In this document: one piece after another, positions 11,146-21,420 of the stretch | Layout: every line of letters begins with the position of its first letter | How positions within the stretch are numbered: the first letter of the stretch is position 1 | Notes under the pieces: generated by a model | The model's database searches: none | What the model was told of the DNA's origin: nothing | The model's input: only the letters and a program-made list of their open reading frames with translations | Position numbers and translations under genes: made by a program | Assembly: GCA_013286465.1 (NCBI GenBank) | Contig: JABDFR010000009.1 | Span: 1-61,781 of the forward strand | Source of the DNA: Acidobacteriota bacterium | GTDB lineage: Bacteria; Acidobacteriota; Terriglobia; Acidiferrales; UBA7541 | Direction: 5' to 3' | Length of the DNA: 61,781 nt

Positions 11146-11180
11146 TGTTTTGTTCGAGTTACATGCCATTCTTAATCTCA
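11146..11180. repeat. Inverted partial third copy of the 150-base repeat
   Basis: The segment ttgttttgttcgagttac is the reverse complement of the gtaactcaaacaaaacaa block of copy 1 with one difference. A diverged CTAATC-like block (cttaatc) follows in the expected inverted order. Confidence 0.5.
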
Positions 11181-11266
11181 CCATGTAGCGATAAGACAGC
11201 CCATGTCCATCCCGAAAACGCCGCCCAAATGAATCCGGCCCACCTCACCACCCATCAAATCCACCC

Positions 11267-12265
<999 letters not shown>

Positions 12266-12514
12266 CGAATCCACGACGAACCTCTCTGAAACCTCCGCGC
12301 ATCGCATTGGCAGGGAGAAATAAATGAAAGCTGAACAAATTCTAAAAACAGGCTCGCCTGACGTAATCGAACTTGCCGATCTTCGTAAGCCGACCCTACA
12401 TTCTTCCAATTTGTCGCGCGCTTGCGATACACTCCGCGCTGAAATATTCCGTTAGACCGTGCGTACTAGACGGCGGCACGAAATCCATCTTCATTCTGAA
12501 GGAGCATGACGAAC

Positions 12515-13270
12515 ATGACCACGCCTCCCAGCGCTATCGATAGCTCGGCTCCGCAGCCTGCTCGCATCAGCGCCTTCGGCCGCATGACCGGCGTGCTTTT
12601 CAATCCTAAAGCTACCTTCGAGGATATCGCCGCGAAGCCCGGATTCATCCTGCCGCTTGTCATCATCGTTGTTTTGACGCTGGCGATCGTGGCTGTTTTC
12701 AGCCAGCGCGTGGGATGGCGCACGTTTATGGAGCAGCAATTCGCGAAAAGTCCGCAGACTGCGAATCTTTCGCCCGAGGATAGAGAACAGCGCATGGCTA
12801 CCGCGGTGAAAATTGCGCCGATTATTGCTTACGTGCAGGCGGTGATTGCGGCGCCTATCGCTGCGTTGATTATCGGGGCTGTTTTGATGGGGGTGTTTAA
12901 TCTGATCGCGGGCGCTCGGGTGAGTTTCGCTCAGGCGATCAGCATCGTTTCGTATTCGTGGGTGCCGGGCATTCTCGCGGGAGTGATCGGCTTGATTTTA
13001 TTATTCGTCAAATCGCCGGACACGATTGATCTCGAGCATTTGGTGGCTTCTGATGTGGGGGCGTTCCTCTCTGGCGATTCGCCGAAGTGGCTGATGTCGC
13101 TGTGTACTTCGCTCAATCTGTTTACGTTCTGGACGATTGCGCTAGTGGGTGTTGGGTTTTCCGCGGCTAGCCCGAAGAAAGTTTCGATTGGGAAGGGGAT
13201 TACGATTGTCGTGGCTTGCTGGGCGCTTTACGTTCTGGCCAAAGTTGGATGGGTCGGGGCGTTCTCCTGA
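12515..13270 (+). CDS. Yip1-family membrane protein
   Basis: A 251-residue integral membrane protein with about five hydrophobic segments (roughly residues 45-65, 105-130, 145-170, 195-215 and 225-248) after a soluble N-terminus. The opening FGRMTGVLFNPKATFEDIA is typical of bacterial Yip1-domain proteins. Their role is poorly known. I chose the second ATG (12515), which sits 10 bases after AAGGAG; the first ATG at 12506 is only one base from it. Confidence 0.8.
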   Translation: MTTPPSAIDSSAPQPARISAFGRMTGVLFNPKATFEDIAAKPGFILPLVIIVVLTLAIVAVFSQRVGWRTFMEQQFAKSPQTANLSPEDREQRMATAVKIAPIIAYVQAVIAAPIAALIIGAVLMGVFNLIAGARVSFAQAISIVSYSWVPGILAGVIGLILLFVKSPDTIDLEHLVASDVGAFLSGDSPKWLMSLCTSLNLFTFWTIALVGVGFSAASPKKVSIGKGITIVVACWALYVLAKVGWVGAFS

Positions 13271-13287
13271 TCGGTTCGCGCTCCTGA

Positions 13288-13293
13288 TACAAT
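13288..13293 (+). promoter_or_regulatory. Extended -10 box of tgt (candidate leaderless start)
   Basis: TGATACAAT, an extended -10 type element, ends 7 bases before the tgt ATG, and no Shine-Dalgarno sequence is present. Transcription would begin at or next to the start codon. Confidence 0.5.
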
Positions 13294-13300
13294 TTGTTGG

Positions 13301-14440
13301 ATGGGATTTCGCTTTGAAGTTCTGAAGACTGATCCGAGTGGGGCGCGGCTTGGGCGTTTGACTACGCCGCATGGCGTGATTCATACGCCGGCTTTTATGC
13401 CCGTCGGGACTGCGGCGACGGTGAAGGGGCTTACGCAGCAGGCGCTTGAGGAACTGGGCGCTGAGATCATTCTTGGCAATACTTATCATCTTTATCTTCG
13501 GCCTGGGCATGAACTGATTCGGCAGCTTGGCGGGCTGCATGCGTTCATGTCGTGGCCGCATCCGATTCTTACCGATTCCGGCGGCTTTCAGGTTTTCAGT
13601 CTTTCCGATTTGCGCAAAGTTAGCGATGAGGGTGTGCGCTTCCGTTCGCATCTGGATGGATCCGAACATTTTCTTTCGCCTGAGCTGGCGCTTGATATTC
13701 AAATGGCGCTTGGTTCGGACATCATCATGGTGCTTGATGAATGTATCGAGGCGCCGGCCGATCGCGCGCGCACCGTCGACGCGTCACAGCGCACACTGAG
13801 ATGGGCGCGCCGGTCGCAAACACACTTTGCATCGCAGGGCGATGCGGGGCGGCAGATGCTTTTTGGGATCGTGCAAGGCGGCACGCATGCCGATCTGCGC
13901 CGCGAGAATGCCGACGCGCTTTTGCAGCTCGATTTTCCTGGGTATGCGATTGGCGGGCTGGCTGTTGGCGAGCCGCACAGTGTGACTTGCGATATGGCCG
14001 GCGAAGTTGCCGCGAAGTTGCCGCAGGATCGGCCGCGTTATTTGATGGGCGTGGGCAAGCCGGAACAAATTCCCGATTACGTCGGGCTCGGCGTGGACAT
14101 GATGGATTGCGTGCTGCCTACGCGGAGCGCGCGGCATGGTTGCCTGTTCACCTCGCAGGGGCGGCTGCTCATCAAGAACGCGCAATATGCCAAGGATTCG
14201 CGGCCGCTGGATGAGTCTTGCTTGTGCGCGGTTTGCCGGCGGTATTCGCGGGCTTACTTGCGGCATCTCTATCTTGCGAATGAGCTGCTGGCTTCGATCT
14301 TGAACACCCACCACAACGTCCACTTTTACCTTGACACCATGCGCAAAATTCGGGAGGCTATCGAGTTTGGGAATCTCGCTGGATTCCGCGCTGACCTCCA
14401 GGCACGCCTCGAGCATAGGCATTCCGAGTTGGGCGTATAG
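13301..14440 (+). CDS. tgt: tRNA-guanine transglycosylase
   Basis: A 379-residue enzyme that swaps guanine 34 for preQ1 in GUN-anticodon tRNAs, a step of queuosine synthesis. Visible are D92 in TDSGGFQVFS, the nucleophile-region GVDMMDCVLPTR (D269) and the zinc site C307, C309, C312 and H338. Length is standard. It has no Shine-Dalgarno sequence and a -10-like box 7 bases upstream. It lies just before yajC-secDF, an arrangement seen in many bacteria. queG, a later step of the same pathway, is at 47198-48373. Confidence 0.97.
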   Translation: MGFRFEVLKTDPSGARLGRLTTPHGVIHTPAFMPVGTAATVKGLTQQALEELGAEIILGNTYHLYLRPGHELIRQLGGLHAFMSWPHPILTDSGGFQVFSLSDLRKVSDEGVRFRSHLDGSEHFLSPELALDIQMALGSDIIMVLDECIEAPADRARTVDASQRTLRWARRSQTHFASQGDAGRQMLFGIVQGGTHADLRRENADALLQLDFPGYAIGGLAVGEPHSVTCDMAGEVAAKLPQDRPRYLMGVGKPEQIPDYVGLGVDMMDCVLPTRSARHGCLFTSQGRLLIKNAQYAKDSRPLDESCLCAVCRRYSRAYLRHLYLANELLASILNTHHNVHFYLDTMRKIREAIEFGNLAGFRADLQARLEHRHSELGV

Positions 14441-14591
14441 AGGCGGGAACGTGCCGGGAAACGCGGAGTAGCAAGAATCGCAAATAAAATCGAAAAATCT
14501 CGTGTGGTTAGAGGTTTTCGTTGGGCCCGGTATTTAGCTGGGCCACTTCGGGCAACCATTTGCTACAAGACAGGATCGTGAATCTCAAGTG

Positions 14592-14912
14592 ATGCCAGAA
14601 TCCAGCAGTGCATTGGCACTTTTCGCGCAGGGACAGGCGGGCGGCTTGATGACCTTTGTGCCGCTCGTGCTGATCATGGTGATTTTTTATTTTCTGCTGA
14701 TACTTCCGGCGCAGCGGCGGCAGAAGAAGACTACGCAGATGCTGCAGGCGTTGAAGAACGGCGACAAGGTGATCACCAACGGCGGCATTTACGGGACGAT
14801 TGTGGGACTGGAAGACGAAGCGGTGCAACTGCGCATCGCGGATCAGGTGAAGATTAAGCTGTCGCGCAGCGCCATCGTGGGACTGCAGCCCGATACACCA
14901 AAGGAGAGTTAA
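14592..14912 (+). CDS. yajC: Preprotein translocase accessory subunit YajC
   Basis: A 106-residue single-span membrane protein of the SecDF-YajC complex. One transmembrane segment about 19-38 (FVPLVLIMVIFYFLLILPAQRR) is followed by a basic patch and a small soluble domain with GDKVITNGGIYG, the family hallmark. A GTG sits directly before the ATG; I prefer the ATG. The secD ribosome site AAGGAG overlaps its end, so the two are coupled. Confidence 0.95.
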   Translation: MPESSSALALFAQGQAGGLMTFVPLVLIMVIFYFLLILPAQRRQKKTTQMLQALKNGDKVITNGGIYGTIVGLEDEAVQLRIADQVKIKLSRSAIVGLQPDTPKES

Positions 14913-14921
14913 GCTCCGCGC

Positions 14922-16541
14922 ATGAATTCCCAGCTCAAGTGGAAATTCATTTTCATCGCTCTTGTGATTCTTGCCTGCATTTATGGGCTGGTCGGTCTGC
15001 CTGATTTTCCGACTTCTGCGGCCGCCGTGAAAAATAATTTCGCCGACCGCATCAAGCTTGGTCTCGATTTGAAAGGCGGCAGCCACCTTGTTCTTCAAGT
15101 GCAAATTGAAGAGGCCATCGGTTTTCGCTGCGACCAAGCTGTCGATCAGCTTTTGAAACAGACGCGCGATAAAAATATCGTCGTCGGTGAAACTCGGCGC
15201 GTCGACGATCAGCACATTCTTGTGCGCGACGTGGCGCCGGCATCGGCCAACTCTTTCAAGGATCTGATCAGCAACCAATTTCAAGAGTGGAATCTGACGC
15301 CCGCGGCCGGAGAAGCGTCCGGCTATTTGCTGACCATGAAGCCGTCCGTGGTTTCGGACATGCGCAAGAGCGTGATGGACCAGTCGCTCGAAACGATTGA
15401 GCGCCGCATCAATGCACTCGGACTGACCGAGCCGACCATCGCTTTCACGGGCCGGTCCGATGATGAAATTCTCGTGCAGCTGCCTGGCGAAGGCGATCCG
15501 ACGCGCGCTAAAGCCGTGATTCAAGCGGGCGGGCAACTCGAACTTCGCGGCGTGGACGACGATCAAACTTATCCTTCCGAAGCCGCAGCACTCGCCGGGC
15601 ACGGCGGCGTTCTTCCTCCCGGCACGGAACTGCTTCCTGGCAAGTCGGACGCGAAGGACCAAGCCGGGACGCAAGTCTGGTATCTGGTCGATCGGCTGCC
15701 GATTGTTACCGGACAGGATTTGCGCAATGCAAGTCCGACGCCGAGCACGGAATTTCCCGGTCAGTATCAAGTTAATTTTTCGATCTCAACCGCTGCTGCA
15801 GCGCGATTTGGTCCATTCACGGAATCGCATATCGGTAAGCGCATGGCGATCGTCCTCGATCATCAAGTGCAATCTGCGCCGGTGATCAAGGGACGCATCG
15901 AAGATTCTGGATTGATTGAAGGGAATTTCTCGCAGGATTCGGCGAAAGATTTGTCGCTGGTTCTGCGTGCTGGAGCGCTACCGGCGTCTATTAAATATGA
16001 AGAAGAGCGGACGGTCGGCCCATCTTTGGGCGCCGATTCGATTCGCGAAGGCGTGCGGGCATCGATTGGCAGCATGGTGGTGGTGATGATCTTCCTGGTC
16101 ATCTATTACCGCGAAAGCGGATTCAATGCCATCGTCGCGCTGTGCCTGAACTTGTTGATCCTGATCGCGTTTATGGCTTACTCGGGGGCGGTGCTCACTC
16201 TGCCGGGCATTGCCGGCGTGGTCTTAACTATAGGCATGGGCGTGGACTCTAACGTTCTCGTCTTTGAGCGCATCCGCGAGGAATTACGTAGCGGTAAGGC
16301 CAACGCCTCCGCGGTTTCGGTGGGCTTCGATCGGGCGTTCCTGACCATCATCGATACGCACATCACTACACTAGTTTCTGCTGCGTTTTTGTTTCTCTTT
16401 GGAACTGGGCCGGTTAAGGGGTTCGCAGTTACCTTGGTTATCGGTCTCCTTGCCAACCTGTTTACATCGATCTATGTATCGCGGGCGATTTTCGATTGGC
16501 ATTTGTCGCGCATGAACCAGCAAGCAGAATTGAGCATTTAA
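14922..16541 (+). CDS. secD: Protein translocase subunit SecD
   Basis: A 539-residue RND-type membrane protein that uses the proton gradient to help pull exported proteins across the inner membrane. One N-terminal membrane segment (about 8-27) is followed by a large periplasmic region with GLDLKGGSHLVLQV, then five C-terminal membrane segments from about 385. The motif GMGVDSNVLVFERIREE is the conserved SecD motif. AAGGAG lies upstream. It belongs to the yajC-secD-secF run. Confidence 0.97.
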   Translation: MNSQLKWKFIFIALVILACIYGLVGLPDFPTSAAAVKNNFADRIKLGLDLKGGSHLVLQVQIEEAIGFRCDQAVDQLLKQTRDKNIVVGETRRVDDQHILVRDVAPASANSFKDLISNQFQEWNLTPAAGEASGYLLTMKPSVVSDMRKSVMDQSLETIERRINALGLTEPTIAFTGRSDDEILVQLPGEGDPTRAKAVIQAGGQLELRGVDDDQTYPSEAAALAGHGGVLPPGTELLPGKSDAKDQAGTQVWYLVDRLPIVTGQDLRNASPTPSTEFPGQYQVNFSISTAAAARFGPFTESHIGKRMAIVLDHQVQSAPVIKGRIEDSGLIEGNFSQDSAKDLSLVLRAGALPASIKYEEERTVGPSLGADSIREGVRASIGSMVVVMIFLVIYYRESGFNAIVALCLNLLILIAFMAYSGAVLTLPGIAGVVLTIGMGVDSNVLVFERIREELRSGKANASAVSVGFDRAFLTIIDTHITTLVSAAFLFLFGTGPVKGFAVTLVIGLLANLFTSIYVSRAIFDWHLSRMNQQAELSI

Positions 16542-16670
16542 CTTACGGCGGGCCTCGCAAGCTGCTGAGGCCTTGGCACTTAATTCGCTGGACGCGGTCG
16601 GGCTGGGGCGTTCGTCTCGGAACCTTTCTGGGCCTGATGGTGTCTAACTGAGCGGGACTGGATTCGATCA

Positions 16671-17867
16671 ATGGAATTTTTTCGTGGCGTGAACATCGAC
16701 TGGATGGGGAAGGCGAAGTACTTCGTCGCCTTGTCACTCACCCTTCTGGCTATCGGTGCGATCTCGATCATCCACCAGGGAGGCCTGCGCTACGGGATCG
16801 ACTTCCGCGGCGGCACTTTGGTCTACGTGCGTTTCGCCGGCCCTCCGCCGATCGATCAGCTCCGCAAATCGCTCGACGCCGCTGGACTCACGAACAACAC
16901 ACTGCAACAAATCAGCGGGGAAATTGGCAACGCGAGCTCGAGCCATGATGTAGTCATCGGCCTTGAGAGTCACGGCCAGGGCGATGCCGAAGCGCTCGAC
17001 GCGGGCAAGACGGCCATCATCGGCGTGCTGCAGAAAATGTACGGCCAGCAGGACACCAAGCCGGATTTCAATTCGCAATCACCGGCCGCGCTGACAAGTT
17101 TCCTGACGCAGAAGGCTCCGCTCAGTCTCGGCACCACCGCCGGCGATCGCTACACCAAACTGGCGCAAGCTCTCGCCGACTCGCGCGACAAAGAACATGG
17201 CGGGATCGTCACCAATCTCGACGATCTCAAGAATGTTTCCGGCGCGAATCCCGCCACCATCGCCGATCTGAAAGATTCTTTCTCGCTCGGCAATTTCGCC
17301 ATTCGCAATGTCGAGATCGTGGGACCGAAAGTCGGCGCGCAGTTGCGGCGCCAGGCGATCTTCGCAACCCTCTATGCGTTGGCGGGCATGTTGATATATA
17401 TTGCCTTCCGATTTGAGTGGGTTTTCGGGGCGGCGGCGGTGATCGCGGTGTTTCACGACGTGCTGATCACGCTGGGCTTGTTCTCTCTGTTTCACTACGA
17501 AATTTCGCTGACGGTGATTGCGGCCTTGTTAACACTGGTCGGATATTCGATGAACGACACGATCGTAATCTTCGACCGCGTGCGCGAGAATACGCGCCTG
17601 ATGCGCCGCGAGCCGCTACCAGACATCGTCAATCGCTCCATCAATCAAACGCTTTCGCGCACCATCCTTACTAGCGGACTCACTTTTCTCACCGTCCTGG
17701 TCCTCTATTTGATGGGCGGCGAAGTTTTGCGCAGCTTCTCTTTTGCTATGGTGGTGGGAGTTGTGATAGGAACATACTCCAGTTTCGGCATAGCCGCCCC
17801 CATCGTAGTGGTTTGGAACAAGTTTAGGGGTCAGAAAGCCGTCGTTCGCGCTGGATCCGCAGCCTAG
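16671..17867 (+). CDS. secF: Protein translocase subunit SecF
   Basis: A 398-residue partner of SecD. N-terminal membrane segment about 18-36, then GIDFRGGTLVYVRF, a periplasmic domain, and five C-terminal membrane segments with GYSMNDTIVIFDRVREN. It is about 80-100 residues longer than a compact SecF, with the extra length in the periplasmic domain (about 95-200). A 129-base gap separates it from secD. Its own ribosome site is weak. Confidence 0.96.
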   Translation: MEFFRGVNIDWMGKAKYFVALSLTLLAIGAISIIHQGGLRYGIDFRGGTLVYVRFAGPPPIDQLRKSLDAAGLTNNTLQQISGEIGNASSSHDVVIGLESHGQGDAEALDAGKTAIIGVLQKMYGQQDTKPDFNSQSPAALTSFLTQKAPLSLGTTAGDRYTKLAQALADSRDKEHGGIVTNLDDLKNVSGANPATIADLKDSFSLGNFAIRNVEIVGPKVGAQLRRQAIFATLYALAGMLIYIAFRFEWVFGAAAVIAVFHDVLITLGLFSLFHYEISLTVIAALLTLVGYSMNDTIVIFDRVRENTRLMRREPLPDIVNRSINQTLSRTILTSGLTFLTVLVLYLMGGEVLRSFSFAMVVGVVIGTYSSFGIAAPIVVVWNKFRGQKAVVRAGSAA

Positions 17868-17897
17868 GCGAACGCGGTTGCTCGGGAGGTAAAAGCC

Positions 17898-18638
17898 ATG
17901 TTTGACGATTTGGTCGAGTCGAGCGTAGTTCGGGCGAAGACGAACAAATCCTGGTCGGTTGTGCTTTCCGCGATCGTTCAGGGAATCATCGTCGTCGTCT
18001 TCGTCTTGATTCCGCTGATCTACACCGAAGCGCTGCCGAAACAGTTGCTCACCACTTTCCTTGTGGCGCCGGCACCACCGCCGCCACCGCCTCCGCCTGC
18101 TGCGGCCGCGCCGCGAATCGTGAAGCCCGTGGCGCGCCTGATTCAGGCCGGCAAGATGATGGCTCCTACCGTCATCCCGAAAAAAGTGGAAATGATTAAG
18201 GAAGAAGAAATGCCGCCAGACGTCGGCGCAGTCGGCGTCGTGGGTGGAGTGCCGGGCGGAATCGCCGGCGGATCCGCGGGCGGCGTGCTGGGTGGAATTA
18301 TCGGCGGCACTGGCGGCGGAATGCCGCCTCCACCGAAGCCGTCGCAACAGCGCGTGCGCATCGGCGGCAACGTGCAAGCGGCGAAGATGATCCGCCAGAT
18401 TCAGCCGATGTATCCGCAGATTGCCAAGACGGCGCACGTCCAGGGCACGGTCATGCTGCACGCGATCATTGCCAAAGACGGCTCCGTTCAGGAACTGCAG
18501 TACATCTCCGGCCCGGCCCTGCTGATGCGCTCGGCGATGGATGCCGTGCGCCAGTGGAAATATCAGCCGACGCTGTTGAACGGCGAGCCGGTCGAAGTGG
18601 ACACGACGATTTCCGTGGTCTTTACTCTCAGCGGTTAG
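17898..18638 (+). CDS. tonB: TonB-like energy transducer
   Basis: A 246-residue inner-membrane anchored periplasmic protein. One membrane segment about 26-48, a proline stretch about 55-65, a glycine-rich linker about 112-148 and a TonB C-terminal domain about 160-246 (MYPQIAKTAHVQGTV and the terminal WKYQPTLLNGEPVEV). It would couple the ExbB/ExbD motor encoded next to outer-membrane receptors. GGGAGG lies 10 bases upstream of the ATG. Confidence 0.92.
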   Translation: MFDDLVESSVVRAKTNKSWSVVLSAIVQGIIVVVFVLIPLIYTEALPKQLLTTFLVAPAPPPPPPPPAAAAPRIVKPVARLIQAGKMMAPTVIPKKVEMIKEEEMPPDVGAVGVVGGVPGGIAGGSAGGVLGGIIGGTGGGMPPPPKPSQQRVRIGGNVQAAKMIRQIQPMYPQIAKTAHVQGTVMLHAIIAKDGSVQELQYISGPALLMRSAMDAVRQWKYQPTLLNGEPVEVDTTISVVFTLSG

Positions 18639-18770
18639 TTAGGACCGGCGGTACGGCTCCGGCTTGCCGGAGATCGTGACAGGGCAAGCAGGGCATGGCA
18701 GGGCTTGGGAAGCCGGCAGAATCACGCTGGCAAATCTGACTCCGAACGAAATCGAGGAGGGGTAAATCTT

Positions 18771-19505
18771 ATGTTCGTGAATAGTCTATGGGCCAGCTTT
18801 CTTTGGTTGCAGCAAGGCACCGCCAACGGCGACGTCGGCTGGGACCTCGTCACCATGTGGCACAACATGGGCATCCCGGCAAAGAGCGTCGTGATTCTGC
18901 TCTTCGTCATGTCCGCCTGGTCAGTCGGTATCATGATTGACCGCGCGCTCATGTTCAGCGCCGCTCGCAAGCAGTCGCGCGTATTCGTGCAGCAAGTGGC
19001 GGGCGCGCTAAAGGACAACAAGCTCGACGAAGCGATCTCCATCGCCGAGCGCAACAAGAAGAGCCACATCGCCAAGGTTGTCGCCACCGGGCTTTCCGAG
19101 TTCCAGGCGGCTTCCGCGCAGGTGAGCGATGAGGAAGTCATCGAAGCCGCTCGACGCGGTCTTGAGCGCTCCGTCGCCATCGTCCACGCCGAAATGAAGC
19201 GCGGCCTTTCCGGTCTCGCCACCATCGGCTCGACGGCTCCTTTCGTCGGACTGTTCGGCACCGTGGTCGGCATCATCAACGCGTTTAAGGGCATCGCCAA
19301 TAGCAAAGCGACCGGTCTGTCGGCCGTCGCCGGCGGTATTTCCGAAGCCCTCGTGACCACCGCACTCGGCTTGCTCGTCGCCGTGCCCGCGGTCTGGACC
19401 TACAACTATTTCACCAACAAAGTGGAAGCCTTCGACGTCGAGATGGACAACTCCTCGATGGAGTTGATCAACTACTTCATCACGCGCCGGGGCTCAAAGA
19501 AGTAA
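18771..19505 (+). CDS. exbB: MotA/TolQ/ExbB proton channel family protein
   Basis: A 244-residue inner-membrane subunit of a TonB-type motor. Three membrane segments: about 37-57, 146-168 and 188-210. The GTVVGIINAFKGIA segment is typical of ExbB/TolQ. I chose the ATG at 18771 because GAGGAGGGG lies upstream; a longer frame to 18705 lacks a ribosome site. It sits between tonB and two exbD genes, so ExbB fits better than TolQ. Confidence 0.92.
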   Translation: MFVNSLWASFLWLQQGTANGDVGWDLVTMWHNMGIPAKSVVILLFVMSAWSVGIMIDRALMFSAARKQSRVFVQQVAGALKDNKLDEAISIAERNKKSHIAKVVATGLSEFQAASAQVSDEEVIEAARRGLERSVAIVHAEMKRGLSGLATIGSTAPFVGLFGTVVGIINAFKGIANSKATGLSAVAGGISEALVTTALGLLVAVPAVWTYNYFTNKVEAFDVEMDNSSMELINYFITRRGSKK

Positions 19506-19508
19506 GCC

Positions 19509-19958
19509 ATGGGATACAAGCCAAAAGCACCGCCGATCATGGCGGAACCGAACGTCATACCCATGGCCGACATCATGCTGGTGCTGTTGATCATCTTCAT
19601 GGTGGTCACGCCCATGTTGCAGCATGGTTTTACCGTGGATATGGCCAAGGTGGAGAATCCGGAAGAGATGCAGGCAGCGGACCGGGACGACGCGATATTG
19701 ATCGCCGTGACCCGCGACGGCCGCTACTTCCTCGGCACGACTCAGGTCAGCCTCGATGACATCACGGGCAAAGTGAAAGATCTGCTTTCGAATCGCCTCG
19801 ACAAGACTGTTTTCGTCAAGAGCGATGCCCGCGCGAAATATGGCACGGTGGTCAAGGCTGTGGACGAGGTGCGGTCGGCTGGCGTCGACAATCTCGGCTT
19901 GCTTACCGAGAAGCTGGAGACAACCCGGAAGGCTCCTCCTCCGCCTACCGGCCAATAG
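19509..19958 (+). CDS. exbD: ExbD/TolR family protein, first copy
   Basis: A 149-residue protein with a short cytoplasmic N-terminus, one membrane segment about 19-37 carrying the essential-type aspartate D21 (MADIMLVLLIIFM) and a periplasmic domain. It forms the proton-conducting motor with ExbB. It starts three bases after the exbB stop. The second exbD gene differs strongly in the periplasmic part. Confidence 0.93.
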   Translation: MGYKPKAPPIMAEPNVIPMADIMLVLLIIFMVVTPMLQHGFTVDMAKVENPEEMQAADRDDAILIAVTRDGRYFLGTTQVSLDDITGKVKDLLSNRLDKTVFVKSDARAKYGTVVKAVDEVRSAGVDNLGLLTEKLETTRKAPPPPTGQ

Positions 19959-19988
19959 AGTCTAGCGTTTTACGCAAGGAGTTCGATC

Positions 19989-20417
19989 ATGGGAATGGCA
20001 GTTGGCCCGCGCAGCGGTGCTGTATCGGAAATGAACGTCGTGCCGTTGATCGATATTTTGCTGGTGTTGATCATTATTTTCATGGTGATCACGCCGACAA
20101 CGCCACACGGTCTCGACGCGCTCGTTCCGCAGCCGTCGCCTCCCGACGCGAAGCAAGACCCCGCCCTGCTCGCCAAGACGATTGTTGTGGTGGTGGGAGC
20201 GAACGGCAAGGTGATGATCAATCAGGATGAAACGACCTGGGATCAGCTCGGCCCGCGTCTCGAGGACATTTTCAAGCAGCGCGCAGAGAAGGTCGCCTTC
20301 GTGAAGGGTGATGATAGCGTGGACTTCGCGGAAGTAGCTCGCGCCATCGATATCATGCGCGCCAACGGCATCGACAAGGTCGGCCTCATCACCGCCAAAG
20401 TCGAAGCTGGACAGTAG
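19989..20417 (+). CDS. exbD: ExbD/TolR family protein, second copy
   Basis: A 142-residue ExbD-like protein. One membrane segment about 16-34 with an aspartate in VPLIDILLVLIIIF, then a periplasmic domain with VFVKGDDSVDF-type segments shared with the family. AAGGAG is upstream. Two ExbD proteins for one ExbB suggest a heteromeric motor or two transducer partners; this is inference. Confidence 0.93.
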   Translation: MGMAVGPRSGAVSEMNVVPLIDILLVLIIIFMVITPTTPHGLDALVPQPSPPDAKQDPALLAKTIVVVVGANGKVMINQDETTWDQLGPRLEDIFKQRAEKVAFVKGDDSVDFAEVARAIDIMRANGIDKVGLITAKVEAGQ

Positions 20418-20540
20418 TTTAACGTTTCCTTTGTCCTAGCTGGTCCACACGTCACGTCGCAGCCTGATCTGGGCGATCAGGCCGCTCGCCGGAACGGGGG
20501 CATCAAGATTCCGTGCGAGAACAACCAAGGAGAAACTGGA

Positions 20541-21365
20541 ATGGAGCGCAAGCCTCGCAGTCACTTCGTGCTCATCGTGCTACTTGCGTGCTTGGCGGTT
20601 GTGCCAGGCTGTGACAAGCTGAAGGCGCGCGACCTCCTGAACAAGGGCGTTCAGGCCTATAAGGGCGGCCAGTACGACGCGGCGATTGAGGACTTCAAGC
20701 AGTCTAAGCAGCTGGACCCCAGCCTGACAAATGCGCGCCTGTACCTGGCTACTGCATACTCCGCGCAATATATTCCCGGCGCGCCGTCTGAAGAGAATGT
20801 ACGCATGGGCGAGCAGGCCATTAGCGAGTACAAGGAAGTCCTGGCCAACGACCCCAACAATCTTTCGGCCATCGACGGCATCGGCGCCATTCTTTACAAC
20901 ATGGGCGGCACGCCTTTCGATGCCAAGAAGTTTGAGGAATCGAAGCAGTACCACCTGAAGCACATCCAGATTAAGCCTGAGGATCCCGAATCGTATTATT
21001 GGATCGGGGTGATCGATTGGTCGCTGGCCTACCGCGGCAACAAAGATATGCGCGCGGATTACAACAATAAGGGCAAGAAGCCGGTGAAAGACACCGATCC
21101 CATGCCGCCGGCGCTGGCAACGGACTTCCGCGCCAAGCAAGGCGCCATCGTCGATGAAGGCATCCAGAACCTTCAGCGGGCCATTCAGCTAAAGCCTGAC
21201 TACGACGATGCCATGGCCTATCTGAACCTGCTCTACCGCCAAAAGGCCGACATGGAAACCGACGCCAAGACCCGCGATGAAGATGTCAAGACCGCCGACG
21301 ACCTGGTAGAGAAGGTCAAGGCCATCAAACAAAAGAAAATGGAAGCCCCGCAGCCCACATCTTAG
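20541..21365 (+). CDS. TPR-repeat lipoprotein
   Basis: A 274-residue protein with a lipoprotein signal (hydrophobic LIVLLACLAVVPG then C24). The rest is built of tetratricopeptide-like helices, e.g. LLNKGVQAYKGGQYDAAIEDFKQS, with further repeats about 95-125 and 210-240. The repeats bind partner proteins; the partner is unknown. As last gene of the Ton/Exb run it may be part of that envelope complex. A strong terminator follows. Confidence 0.88.
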   Translation: MERKPRSHFVLIVLLACLAVVPGCDKLKARDLLNKGVQAYKGGQYDAAIEDFKQSKQLDPSLTNARLYLATAYSAQYIPGAPSEENVRMGEQAISEYKEVLANDPNNLSAIDGIGAILYNMGGTPFDAKKFEESKQYHLKHIQIKPEDPESYYWIGVIDWSLAYRGNKDMRADYNNKGKKPVKDTDPMPPALATDFRAKQGAIVDEGIQNLQRAIQLKPDYDDAMAYLNLLYRQKADMETDAKTRDEDVKTADDLVEKVKAIKQKKMEAPQPTS

Positions 21366-21386
21366 CCGCGGATTCTAGGGATTATC

Positions 21387-21420
21387 AAAAGGCCGGCCGG
21401 AAATGGCCGGCCTTTTCTTT
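21387..21420 (+). terminator. Rho-independent terminator of the sec/Ton cluster
   Basis: A perfect 12-base stem (21387-21398 with 21405-21416) around a 6-base loop is followed by T-rich sequence. It lies 22 bases after the TPR gene. Confidence 0.95.

Noticed and set aside
14508-15770. 420-residue open frame on the minus strand
   Set aside because: Antisense to yajC and secD, with no ribosome site or domain.
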